In this document: positions 7,811 to 13,839 of the stretch, piece after piece
Numbering within the stretch: position 1 is the stretch's first letter
How the letters are laid out: each line of letters begins with the position of its first letter
Made by a program: the position numbers and the translations under genes
The notes under the pieces: model-generated
What the model saw: the letters and a program-made list of their open reading frames with translations, nothing else
Told to the model about the DNA's origin: nothing
The model's database searches: none
Source of the DNA: Nitrosopumilus sp. BACL13 MAG-121220-bin23
GTDB lineage: Archaea > Thermoproteota > Nitrososphaeria > Nitrososphaerales > Nitrosopumilaceae
Assembly: GCA_001437625.1 (NCBI GenBank)
Contig: LIAL01000019.1
Location: 1-15,429 of the forward strand
DNA: 15,429 bases
Reading direction: 5' to 3'

Positions 7811-8242
7811 ATGATAATTATGAAGCAAAAAACTACATCTCGAAGTATCAAAATTTTAGTTGCTAAATTAGGATTAGATGGTCATGATAGGGGCGCTCTG
7901 GTATTGTGTAGAGCATTTAGAGATGCAGGTATGGAAGTAATCTATTCAGGATTATTTGCCACTCCAGATAGAATTGCACAAATTGCAGAAGATGAAGATG
8001 TCGATGCAGTTGCAATGAGTTTGTTAAACGGAGCACATGGAACATTGTTTCCAAGAGTAGTGAAAACAATACAAAAGAAAGGTATCAAAGATGTTCTAAT
8101 TGTAGGGGGAGGAGTAATACCACAAATAGATCATGCAGCGTTAATTAAAGCAGGAGTTGATCACGTATTTGGTCCAGGTACACCATTGCCAACAATTATT
8201 GATCATATCAACACAGGCGTTGCAAAATTAAGAAAAATATAA
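7811..8242 (+). CDS. mcmA2: methylmalonyl-CoA mutase, small (cobalamin-binding) subunit
   Basis: The 143 residues form a single B12-binding Rossmann-like domain. The signature DGHDRG (D23, H25, G28) is the DxHxxG motif whose histidine replaces the lower axial ligand of cobalt. SLL (S70-L72) is the SxL motif, and VGGG near 98-101 is the glycine motif around the nucleotide tail. It corresponds to the C-terminal domain of one-chain mutases and should pair with the large subunit encoded at 820-2421. It has its own promoter, on the opposite strand and 5.4 kb away from its partner. Other stand-alone B12 domains (glutamate mutase S chain, corrinoid proteins) are possible. KILVAKLGLDGHDRG and the mutase-meaB genes nearby favour this assignment. 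It converges on ilvC with 12 nt between stops. The start may be 7811 or 7820. Confidence 0.9.
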   Translation: MIIMKQKTTSRSIKILVAKLGLDGHDRGALVLCRAFRDAGMEVIYSGLFATPDRIAQIAEDEDVDAVAMSLLNGAHGTLFPRVVKTIQKKGIKDVLIVGGGVIPQIDHAALIKAGVDHVFGPGTPLPTIIDHINTGVAKLRKI

Positions 8243-8254
8243 AATAAAAAAAGA
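8231..8254 (-). terminator. oligo-T terminator of ilvC
   Basis: Read on the minus strand, the 24 nt after the ilvC stop run TCTTTTTTTATTTTATATTT and on. Archaeal RNA polymerase stops at such T-rich tracts without a hairpin. The tract overlaps the last codons of mcmA2 on the other strand. Confidence 0.45.
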
Positions 8255-9253
8255 TTATTCTGTGGAATCAGGCCACATCATTTTACGCATTTGTTTACCA
8301 ACTTTTTCAATTTGGTGTTCGTCATATTTTTTCATGTATTGATCAAATGCATCTGAACCTTTACTTTGGTATTCAGAAATCCACTCGTTGTTGAATGTTC
8401 CATCTTGAATCATGGTGAGAACTTTTTTCATGTTATCTTTGCTTGCAGAATCCATAACCATAGGTCCGCGTGTTAAACCACCATATCTAGCAGTTTCACT
8501 TACACGTCTCCACATGCCATTAATTCCATATCTCTGAATTAGATCTACAATGAGTTTGAGCTCATGTAAAACTTCAAAGTATGCAATTTCTGGCTGATAT
8601 CCACCTTCAACTAGAGTTTCAAATGCGTTTGTAACCATAGAAGCTGCACCACCGCAAAGGTCTGCTTGTTCACCAAACCAATCAGTTTCAACTTCTTCTT
8701 TGAAAGTTGTTTTGATTAATCCAGCTCGTGCACTACCGATTGCTTTTGCAATTCCTAAAGTTCTATCCCAAGCTTTTCCTGTAAAATCTTGTTCGACTGC
8801 AACAATAGATGGAGTTCCAAAGTTTTCAAGATATGTTTCTCGAACTTTGGATCCAGGTCCTTTTGGTGCAACCATAATAAGATCTATATTGCTTGGTGCT
8901 TCAATCCATTTCCAATAGATTGCAGCTGCATGAGAAAATGACAATGCTTTTCCGTCTGAAAGATTTGGTTCGATTTCATCTTTGTAAATTTTTCCCTGAA
9001 TCATATCTGGAATTAAGATGTGAATAATATCTCCTTGTTTGGTTGCATCTGCAACAGACATTACTTTATGACCATCAGCTTCGGCTTTTTTCCAGCTTTT
9101 ACCACCTTCCTTAAGACCGATTATAACATTAAGACCAGAGTCTTTCATGTTATTTGCTTGTGCATCACCTTGAATTCCATAACCAATTACAGCGATAATT
9201 TGATCCTTTATAGGATCTAGACTGATATCGTTATCTTTCCATGTTTTTGCCAT
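8255..9253 (-). CDS. ilvC: ketol-acid reductoisomerase (class I)
   Basis: IlvC converts 2-acetolactate, or 2-aceto-2-hydroxybutyrate, with NADPH and Mg2+ to the dihydroxy acid in valine, isoleucine and leucine synthesis. The 332 residues match the short class I form. The nucleotide-binding loop GYGIQGDAQ is at 24-32. The catalytic H108 is in SFSHAAA and K131 in VAPKGPG. The metal ligands D191 and E195 are in TDWFGEQADLCGG. The helical knotted domain follows (GGYQPEIAYFEVLHELKLIV). The loop has D where bacterial enzymes usually have H (GxxGxxGHA). I chose the ATG at 9253, not the in-frame codon at 9295. Family alignment starts at MAKTWKD, and a TATA box is centred 25 nt before it. It sits next to mcmA2 with no functional link. 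Confidence 0.95.
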   Translation of the reverse strand: MAKTWKDNDISLDPIKDQIIAVIGYGIQGDAQANNMKDSGLNVIIGLKEGGKSWKKAEADGHKVMSVADATKQGDIIHILIPDMIQGKIYKDEIEPNLSDGKALSFSHAAAIYWKWIEAPSNIDLIMVAPKGPGSKVRETYLENFGTPSIVAVEQDFTGKAWDRTLGIAKAIGSARAGLIKTTFKEEVETDWFGEQADLCGGAASMVTNAFETLVEGGYQPEIAYFEVLHELKLIVDLIQRYGINGMWRRVSETARYGGLTRGPMVMDSASKDNMKKVLTMIQDGTFNNEWISEYQSKGSDAFDQYMKKYDEHQIEKVGKQMRKMMWPDSTE

Positions 9254-9272
9254 AACTAACCCAAAGGACGTG

Positions 9273-9282
9273 CAAATATTAA
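9273..9282 (-). promoter_or_regulatory. TATA box of ilvC
   Basis: On the minus strand TTAATATTTG is centred about 25 nt upstream of the ATG at 9253. This supports that start and a leaderless mRNA. Confidence 0.5.
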
Positions 9283-9309
9283 CTATGAAATACATTCAAG
9301 GTAAAAAAA

Positions 9310-9429
9310 CTAAATTTCAATAATATTATCACATGAGCGACATTTTACAGTGACTTTTTCTCCTGAAAGTCGTATGAATCTTTTAGAACCACATTTAGGA
9401 CAAATAGGACAAGAACGTGCAGGCTCCAT
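9310..9429 (-). CDS. 39-aa zinc-ribbon protein
   Basis: Read from an ATG at 9429 to a TAG at 9310, this tiny protein begins MEPARSCPICPKCGSKRFIR and continues through a beta-rich stretch to KCRSC near its end. Cysteines are at 7, 10, 13, 30 and 33. C10/C13 with C30/C33 form a standard zinc ribbon (two CxxC knuckles about 16 residues apart), leaving C7 spare. Ribbons of this size are frequent in archaea as parts of RNA polymerase, ribosome or tRNA-modification machinery. No specific family is recognised. It lies 56 nt upstream of ilvC on the same strand, but ilvC appears to have its own promoter. Confidence 0.65.
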   Translation of the reverse strand: MEPARSCPICPKCGSKRFIRLSGEKVTVKCRSCDNIIEI

Positions 9430-9554
9430 CAGATAGTTAAGATATGTAGATTTTATTAAATTACACGATACTATTTTATCACTTTTGGTAAATTATTAAT
9501 TAATTTCAAACCCACATGGTAGTCAGAATTTATTAAAATAATTTTATGAATATT

Positions 9555-9830
9555 TTAACTAAATTTTTTGAATCCAATATTGAATTCTTCATCAGAAATT
9601 TCCCCATTGTTGTGTTTTTTTGTCAATATCTCTAACGCCGTGTCTTTTTTCAATTGTTGTGTTTTAATCATTTTTCCTATAGGCAGTAAAGTGATTCCAA
9701 TGATGAGGATGACAATTGTAGGCCATTCAAAAGAACCTGTACTGTTCCAGGTAGTAAGTAAACTAAAGATTCCATATGTAGTAAATATTATACCACTTAC
9801 AATTAGCATATTGTCAAGTGAATTGTTCAT
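9555..9830 (-). CDS. two-helix membrane protein with C-terminal SHOCT domain
   Basis: The 91 residues contain two membrane segments (about 8-26 and 36-53) and a short charged linker. The tail ALEILTKKHNNGEISDEEFN, roughly 65-84, is the SHOCT motif: a short helix, the turn G-x-I-[ST]-x-E-E-F/Y and another short helix. SHOCT is a common tail on bacterial and archaeal small membrane proteins, thought to help oligomerise or contact partners. No enzymatic function is implied. A bounded intergenic stretch (9430-9554) separates it from the zinc-ribbon gene, so they are probably separate units. Confidence 0.75.
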   Translation of the reverse strand: MNNSLDNMLIVSGIIFTTYGIFSLLTTWNSTGSFEWPTIVILIIGITLLPIGKMIKTQQLKKDTALEILTKKHNNGEISDEEFNIGFKKFS

Positions 9831-9933
9831 AATTTACAAAGAAAATTGGTCTTCATTAACTTTGGTTTAATGTGTAATTTTTCACAATAACCCATATCTC
9901 TTAAAGTAAAATTCAGTGATATCATTGTAGCCT

Positions 9934-10065
9934 ATGTTTATTCCCTGTACTCTATGCAAAAAGCAAATGCATTTTGATGAGCGAAGAGTAAGGAATCAAC
10001 ATTTCTATCATAGGTCTTGTGTTTGGCATGTTGCTCACCTGATTACATTAGAACATTTCTTTTAA
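9934..10065 (+). CDS. 43-aa protein with a LIM-type half zinc site
   Basis: The plus-strand ORF from 9934 to a TAA at 10063-10065 reads MFIPCTLCKKQMHFDERRVR followed by NQHFYHRSCVWHVAHLITLE and HFF. The spacing C5-x2-C8-x17-H26-x2-C29 is exactly the first zinc module of a LIM domain (C-x2-C-x16-23-H-x2-C). There is no second module. The remaining helix is rich in histidine and hydrophobic residues and could pack against another copy or a partner. A TATA-like CTTAAAG lies about 30 nt upstream. The gene is the only one on the plus strand between ilvC and 11246, in an otherwise unexplained 378-bp gap. The motif makes chance unlikely, but function is unknown. Confidence 0.6.
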   Translation: MFIPCTLCKKQMHFDERRVRNQHFYHRSCVWHVAHLITLEHFF

Positions 10066-10208
10066 AAATTCCATTTTATTAAATCAATAATACAACTTGA
10101 AATGTTGCGGTGAGTTTTAGAAATTCTTTTTGTAAAAAACAGAATTCAGCATACTCAAAAAAAAGTTGAGAAATATTAGATTGTAATTAAAAAGAAATTA
10201 GGCTTAAA
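10066..10208. other. intergenic end region between converging genes
   Basis: No ORF of note is seen. Read on the minus strand, the stretch just past the stop of the translation-factor-like gene contains TTTCTTTTTAATT (about 10186-10198), a plausible oligo-T terminator. A weak 5-bp inverted repeat (10154-10158 with 10166-10170) lies further on. Confidence 0.4.
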
Positions 10209-11129
10209 CTAAACAATTCTACCACTACCAAGAATACGAATAGTTGTAGACTCTGGTTTTAAAATTACAACAATTTGTCCCTGTTTACATACAATTGGTT
10301 TCTCAAAAGTTAGTTTTAATGGAGAGATTGATAAAAATTTTGCAGCTTTAATTTGTAACCCGACACTAACAAGACATCCCTGGTTCTCTGCAATGTCATT
10401 TTTATAAAAAGGACTTTTCTTAAAGTCAAGTTCAATTTCAGTTTTAACATCCACTGCATCTTCAGCAGAGATAACATCGCCACGTCCAACTTCATCAGGT
10501 TTTACACCCTTTACTGCAATTCCAACTCTTGCAGGATAAACAGATTCAACAGTAGGATCATCATGCATTTGAATAGATTTTATTAAAACATCAATCCCAT
10601 GAGGATATAATTTCAAGTTATCATATTGTTTTATTGTCCCGCCAGTTACCTTTCCTAAAATTACAGTTCCTACACCCTTAACATCAAAACAATGATCAAT
10701 TACCATCTCAGGAGGATCAGTGCTAACTAGGGGTTGCAGTTTATTCATTTCTTCTTTAATGTTATCAGGTTCAACTTTCAAATACTTTTCAACTACGGTG
10801 CCCTTTATCATCATGTCAAGTTTTGATTCATCAACATCAAAAGTATGAGACAAAATTCCTTTCTCCTTACCTAAAGAATCAAGTGCGATGATTTGCTCTC
10901 CAGTAAACTTGTCTAATTTATCAACATAAAATATTACATATTCAGCTAAATTAATTGCCTGAAACAGAGGTTGAATTTTTTCAGGAAAACCATTTGGAAT
11001 AATCCATGTTTTGATTATATCAGATTCCTTACGATCATACAGAGTTAGATCAGTTTCAGTTCCTTTTTTCCCAAATTCAGATGCAAGATCCTGTTTACCT
11101 AAAATTACAAAATTTATAGATTGAATCAT
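10209..11129 (-). CDS. SelB/EF-Tu-like translation factor paralogue with degenerate GTPase domain
   Basis: The C-terminal half is clearly two beta-barrel domains of the EF-Tu/SelB/eIF2-gamma superfamily. Domain II (about 140-225) has HCFDVKGVGTVILGKVTGG and later VYPARVGIAVKGVKPDEVGR, the typical fvikGxGxVvtGkV and GxRvgialkGv elements. Domain III (about 226-306) ends LKPESTTIRILGSGRIV. The N-terminal half has the size of a G domain, but the nucleotide motifs are gone. The P-loop position reads VILGKQDLASEFGKKGTETD, there is no DxxG with histidine, and no NKxD is found. It probably does not bind GTP. Non-GTPase paralogues of this type occur in several archaea. Binding to the ribosome or an RNA is a guess from fold alone. 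It stands alone, with no obvious operon partner. Confidence 0.75.
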   Translation of the reverse strand: MIQSINFVILGKQDLASEFGKKGTETDLTLYDRKESDIIKTWIIPNGFPEKIQPLFQAINLAEYVIFYVDKLDKFTGEQIIALDSLGKEKGILSHTFDVDESKLDMMIKGTVVEKYLKVEPDNIKEEMNKLQPLVSTDPPEMVIDHCFDVKGVGTVILGKVTGGTIKQYDNLKLYPHGIDVLIKSIQMHDDPTVESVYPARVGIAVKGVKPDEVGRGDVISAEDAVDVKTEIELDFKKSPFYKNDIAENQGCLVSVGLQIKAAKFLSISPLKLTFEKPIVCKQGQIVVILKPESTTIRILGSGRIV

Positions 11130-11245
11130 TGTTATTAAATAAAAAATTGGTTCTTATGAATTTTTGAATTTAATATAATTTAGATAAAATATCATTAGGG
11201 GTTTTTTTAGTCAAAATGTAAATACTGTGAATCAATAAAAAAATT

Positions 11246-11563
11246 ATGAGTGATATGAGATTCATAATTTTAGGAATTTTGTTAATTTTTATAGGTTTTA
11301 TTATTTTAGGAGCATTTGGTCATGAGTATCAAGCTGCAACCTTGGAATCAGATGAATTTGGAACATGTTATGAATATTTTGAAGACAAACCACCGTCAAA
11401 GATTAATTGTTCATTCAAAATAATGGATCAAACCGTATTTTTCGGATTGATTTTATCATTTGTCATATCAGGAATAATTTCACTAATCAAAGGTACACGT
11501 GGAGATTGGGATAGTAAAGTAAAACCAGAAGATATGACAGGGCCACCTAATAAAGAAAAATAG
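11246..11563 (+). CDS. two-helix membrane protein, hypothetical (105 aa)
   Basis: Not recognised beyond being a small membrane protein. Two hydrophobic segments (about 5-24 and 63-82) flank a loop of some 38 residues with two cysteines (C41, C55) that could form a disulphide outside the cell. The C-terminus is charged and proline-rich (WDSKVKPEDMTGPPNKEK) and would lie in the cytoplasm. The stop is 2 nt from the stop of the converging gene at 11566, so the two transcripts overlap. It is read away from the translation-factor-like gene across a 116-bp AT-rich spacer. Confidence 0.7.
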   Translation: MSDMRFIILGILLIFIGFIILGAFGHEYQAATLESDEFGTCYEYFEDKPPSKINCSFKIMDQTVFFGLILSFVISGIISLIKGTRGDWDSKVKPEDMTGPPNKEK

Positions 11564-11565
11564 TA

Positions 11566-11868
11566 TTAGGCATTATCAGAATTATTGGAATTAAAAACTA
11601 AATCAGAGTCACCAATTTCTTTTTTTGATTGATCATAATTTATTTTAGATTTGATCATTTTTTCCCTAATATCGTGCATCATTTTATCTTCATTACCAAG
11701 GGATTCATAGTGATTGATCTTAATATGTTCAAAATAGTTTAATGTTATGTTATCATCTTCAAGAAAAATTTTATCACAATATTTACATTTCATTTTTTTT
11801 AAAAATTCTTTCCGACATATAGAACATACGATGAAGAAAATTAAATCAAGATTTGTCATGATAAACAT
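11566..11868 (-). CDS. C2H2-type zinc-finger protein (up to 100 aa)
   Basis: The central part reads CSICRKEFLKKMKCKYCDKI, giving CxxC pairs at C15/C18 and C28/C31, then a helix with H48 and H53. C28-x2-C31-x16-H48-x4-H53 is a C2H2-like finger. C15/C18 may form part of a second site. The C-terminal 45 residues are charged and probably disordered. Three starts are possible: ATG at 11868, ATG at 11859, or ATG at 11793, which would begin MKCKYC. A strong TATA-like TTTTTATAT (11873-11882) would place transcription start near 11852. That favours the short 75-aa form, but the first CxxC argues for the longer one. No family name can be given. Confidence 0.6.
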   Translation of the reverse strand: MFIMTNLDLIFFIVCSICRKEFLKKMKCKYCDKIFLEDDNITLNYFEHIKINHYESLGNEDKMMHDIREKMIKSKINYDQSKKEIGDSDLVFNSNNSDNA

Positions 11869-11941
11869 TTGATATATAAAAAGATGTCAAGGCTGCACAG
11901 TACCACTAGAAGACGATTAATATTTTTGATACAAAATGAGT

Positions 11942-12142
11942 TTAAGGATTAAGAAATTCTTTAATTTTTTTTAAATTTTCAACGTATGATTCATGAAACA
12001 TAACCATAGATTCAGACAAAGAATTTGGGAGTACTGTTTTTAAATTATCAACAAATTCATCTCCACTTTTAATCATAGTGTCAATAAGATTTGCAATATC
12101 ATTTTTGTCACTGACCACACTATTACTCAGAAACATCATCAT
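11942..12142 (-). CDS. small helical hypothetical protein (66 aa)
   Basis: A soluble, mostly helical protein without cysteine or membrane segment. Residues 10-66 alternate hydrophobic and charged positions (DIANLIDTMIKSGDEFVDNL, then VENLKKIKEFLNP), suggesting a helical hairpin. Three consecutive ATG codons (12142, 12139, 12136) begin it. AT-rich TATA-like sequence at about 12150-12168 lies at the distance expected for a leaderless start at one of these. It begins 19 nt after the stop of the membrane-anchored gene at 12161. No family is recognised. Confidence 0.5.
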   Translation of the reverse strand: MMMFLSNSVVSDKNDIANLIDTMIKSGDEFVDNLKTVLPNSLSESMVMFHESYVENLKKIKEFLNP

Positions 12143-12160
12143 AATTAAATATTAAAAATA

Positions 12161-12370
12161 TTATTTATTGAGATTTTTGAAATCCAAACATTTTGAATTA
12201 AATTCATTTAGATATTTTTTTGCATTAATTTGAGAATCTTGAAGATATAGTTCACATGTTTCAGAGTCAATCATAGGGGTATTCTTATCACTAGTAACAA
12301 ATTGCAATAATAGAATTCCTACAAGCACAAATATCAAAATAAGAGGAAATGTTCTTGAAGAGATATCCAT
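12161..12370 (-). CDS. single-pass membrane-anchored small protein (69 aa)
   Basis: MDISSRTFPLILIFVLVGIL opens the protein, with a membrane segment at about 8-25. A 44-residue domain follows that would lie outside the cell and contains two cysteines (C39 and C61), possibly a disulphide. I used the ATG at 12370, not the longer in-frame form from 12382, because an AT-rich TATA-like box (AAGTTTAAAA at 12387-12396) sits 20-25 nt before it. No family is recognised. Confidence 0.55.
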   Translation of the reverse strand: MDISSRTFPLILIFVLVGILLLQFVTSDKNTPMIDSETCELYLQDSQINAKKYLNEFNSKCLDFKNLNK

Positions 12371-12420
12371 AATCAAACACAAATAATTTTAAACTTAAGG
12401 GTATTGGATGTATAATTAAT

Positions 12421-12654
12421 TTAATTACCTTTTTTAATTAAAGTTGCAGTAGAACGAACTTTAGGAAGTTTTTTAATATTCAAAGATACAACTTCTCGAA
12501 TTTTTTCAAAGTTTTCAGCCTGAAGTTTAACCATTATGTCATGAGTTCCAATAGTCTCAAAAACATCTACAACTTGTTCTAATTCTTTTAATTGTTCAAT
12601 AAGGTCTTCTTCAGCACCTAATTCACAATTTAACATAACGTATGCATCAGTCAC
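12421..12654 (-). CDS. stand-alone Lrp/AsnC ligand-binding (RAM) domain
   Basis: The 77 residues match the effector-binding domain of Lrp/AsnC regulators, with no DNA-binding helix-turn-helix. MTDAYVMLNCELGAEEDLIE is the first strand and helix. DVFETIGTHDIMVKLQAENF has the typical G-x-[YH]-D strand turn. VRSTATLIKK is the last strand. Such single-domain RAM proteins form beta-alpha-beta rings, bind amino acids or similar small molecules, and may join full-length Lrp proteins to modify them. The start codon is GTG at 12654. A TATA box is centred about 25 nt before it. It has no clear operon partner. Confidence 0.85.
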   Translation of the reverse strand: MTDAYVMLNCELGAEEDLIEQLKELEQVVDVFETIGTHDIMVKLQAENFEKIREVVSLNIKKLPKVRSTATLIKKGN

Positions 12655-12674
12655 GAAATAGAGAATTAATGGTG

Positions 12675-12684
12675 ATTATTTAAA
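12675..12684 (-). promoter_or_regulatory. TATA box of the RAM-domain gene
   Basis: TTTAAATAAT on the minus strand is centred 25-26 nt upstream of the GTG at 12654. This supports GTG as the start of a leaderless transcript. Confidence 0.5.
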
Positions 12685-12705
12685 GATGGAGAATATTAGT
12701 CATGA

Positions 12706-13356
12706 CTACCATACAACATGAACCAAGTCTTTGAGATTACGTCTAGGTTTTGGAAATTTAGTTTGTTTAGGATAACCAATACACAATACAGAAGATGGAA
12801 CTAGATCAGTTTCAAGTATATCCATTACTTTTTGTTCATCAAACATTCCAATCCAAATAGAACTTAATCCCAAAGCTTGAGATGCAAGTTGAGAATACCC
12901 AGCTGCAAGTGTAGCATCTTGAATAGCAAATTTTCTAAGAATGTATGGGGAGAAATTAAATTTTACGCGAGAAGGATTTTTACAAAAAACTAACACTACA
13001 GGAGCATCAGCATAAGATTGATGATTACATGCATCAATTAGTAATTTTTTCTTTTCAGGACTTTTAATATAAAATATTTCAAATCCTTGAAAATTACCAG
13101 CAGATGGAGCAGTATCAGCTGCCGCAATTATTTTATCAATTTTTATAGTTTCAACAGGTTTATCAGAGAATTTCCTAGTAGAGCGTCGTTTTTTCATAAC
13201 AGCAAATAAATCAGTATCAATTACTTCAGTAGATTCAGACCTTAAAATAAAATCAAGTAATTGGTTTGGAATTCCAGGATCATAGTCATCAGGAGTTGAT
13301 TCAGGAACATATCCTTTAGGAAAAGCTATATCATCGTCAGGGTGAAAATCTCTCAT
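12706..13356 (-). CDS. nitroreductase-family flavoprotein
   Basis: An FMN-dependent oxidoreductase of the nitroreductase fold. After an acidic N-terminal extension of about 45 residues comes FAVMKKRRSTRKFSDKPVET (51-70). Its RRSTRKF is the family's phosphate-binding motif for FMN. TAPSAGNFQ follows as the second flavin-contact loop. AGYSQLASQALGLSSIWIGM and the late CIGYPKQTKFPKPRRNL are the usual C-terminal elements. The physiological substrate cannot be read from sequence. Members reduce nitro compounds, quinones or flavins, or act on dehydro-cofactors. Relatives include BluB of B12 biosynthesis, but no BluB-specific motif is evident. I used the ATG at 13356 (216 aa), not the TTG at 13362. 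A TATA box is centred about 26 nt before 13356. Confidence 0.88.
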   Translation of the reverse strand: MRDFHPDDDIAFPKGYVPESTPDDYDPGIPNQLLDFILRSESTEVIDTDLFAVMKKRRSTRKFSDKPVETIKIDKIIAAADTAPSAGNFQGFEIFYIKSPEKKKLLIDACNHQSYADAPVVLVFCKNPSRVKFNFSPYILRKFAIQDATLAAGYSQLASQALGLSSIWIGMFDEQKVMDILETDLVPSSVLCIGYPKQTKFPKPRRNLKDLVHVVW

Positions 13357-13376
13357 CAGCAATTTAACATGTATCT

Positions 13377-13386
13377 GATATTAAAG
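13377..13386 (-). promoter_or_regulatory. TATA box of the nitroreductase gene
   Basis: CTTTAATATC on the minus strand is centred 25-26 nt upstream of the ATG at 13356. This decides that start over the upstream TTG. Confidence 0.45.
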
Positions 13387-13415
13387 AATTAAAAATAATT
13401 AAAGATTAAAAAAGA

Positions 13416-13601
13416 TTATTCGGCATTAAATTTATCGCAACCAGAAGTACATGGTTTATTCATCACTCCCTCACATTTACCTAAATCATTATGCATGATT
13501 CGATGATGGGCGCAAATTGAACATTTTTCTCTAAAATAGCTAATCAATTCACCAGTAGAAAGTTCTGATTTTTCAATTTTTACTTGAGTGTCACTAGCCA
13601 T
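13416..13601 (-). CDS. Cys/His-rich putative metal-binding protein (61 aa)
   Basis: A soluble small protein. After a polar N-terminal half it has CSICAHHRIMHNDLGKCEGV followed by MNKPCTSGCDKF. Candidate ligands are C27, C30, H32, H33, H37, C43, C51 and C55. The order CxxCxH...H...C...C...CxxF is one I associate with small proteins of ammonia-oxidising archaea, but I cannot name the family. It most likely holds one or two zinc ions. The start is the ATG at 13601. The in-frame TTG at 13613 is less likely because a TATA-like AAGTTTAAACTT sits at 13623-13634, 27 nt ahead of 13601. It lies 60 nt upstream of the nitroreductase start on the same strand. Confidence 0.65.
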   Translation of the reverse strand: MASDTQVKIEKSELSTGELISYFREKCSICAHHRIMHNDLGKCEGVMNKPCTSGCDKFNAE

Positions 13602-13622
13602 AATAAACATCAAACGTGAAGT

Positions 13623-13634
13623 AAGTTTAAACTT
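13623..13634 (-). promoter_or_regulatory. palindromic TATA box of the Cys/His-rich gene
   Basis: AAGTTTAAACTT, a perfect palindrome, is centred about 27 nt before the ATG at 13601. Being symmetrical it could also act on the plus strand, but no gene follows there. Confidence 0.4.
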
Positions 13635-13839
13635 AATGATGGTAGCATCAGAAAAGGTATTAGAAGTAAAGGTTTGAACGCCTGTCTAAATTCTTCAATA
13701 CGAGTAGATTTGAAGTTTAGAATTCAGTTTTCAAGAGGTAATTTAGATTCAATTTATCATAACACAGTGTATTCAATTATTATCAATCATCAGAACACAC
13801 AGATTTTTAATTATTTTAAAAGAAAAAACAGTTATTTTT

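Noticed and set aside
7521..7814. 97-aa plus-strand ORF spanning the alba start and the spacer to mcmA2
   Set aside because: Its first part is antisense to alba and the rest crosses the palindromic spacer and promoter. It shows no recognisable protein pattern.
9254..9295. 14-residue N-terminal extension of IlvC
   Set aside because: The extension contains the TATA box of the shorter form, and family alignment begins at MAKTWKD, so the ATG at 9253 is preferred.
10154..10170. Inverted repeat CTCAA...TTGAG as a terminator hairpin
   Set aside because: The stem is only 5 bp with an A-rich loop. It is expected by chance in AT-rich DNA, and the oligo-T tract nearer the stop is a better terminator.
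12706..13356. BluB (flavin destructase for the B12 lower ligand), tempting because of the B12 enzyme nearby
   Set aside because: The FMN motif fits any nitroreductase, no BluB-specific signature was recognised, and the gene is 4.5 kb from the nearest B12 gene with no operon link.
13640..13720. Possible tRNA, because of GGTTTGAA near 13671
   Set aside because: No acceptor, D-arm or anticodon stem can be paired around it, so it is not a tRNA gene.
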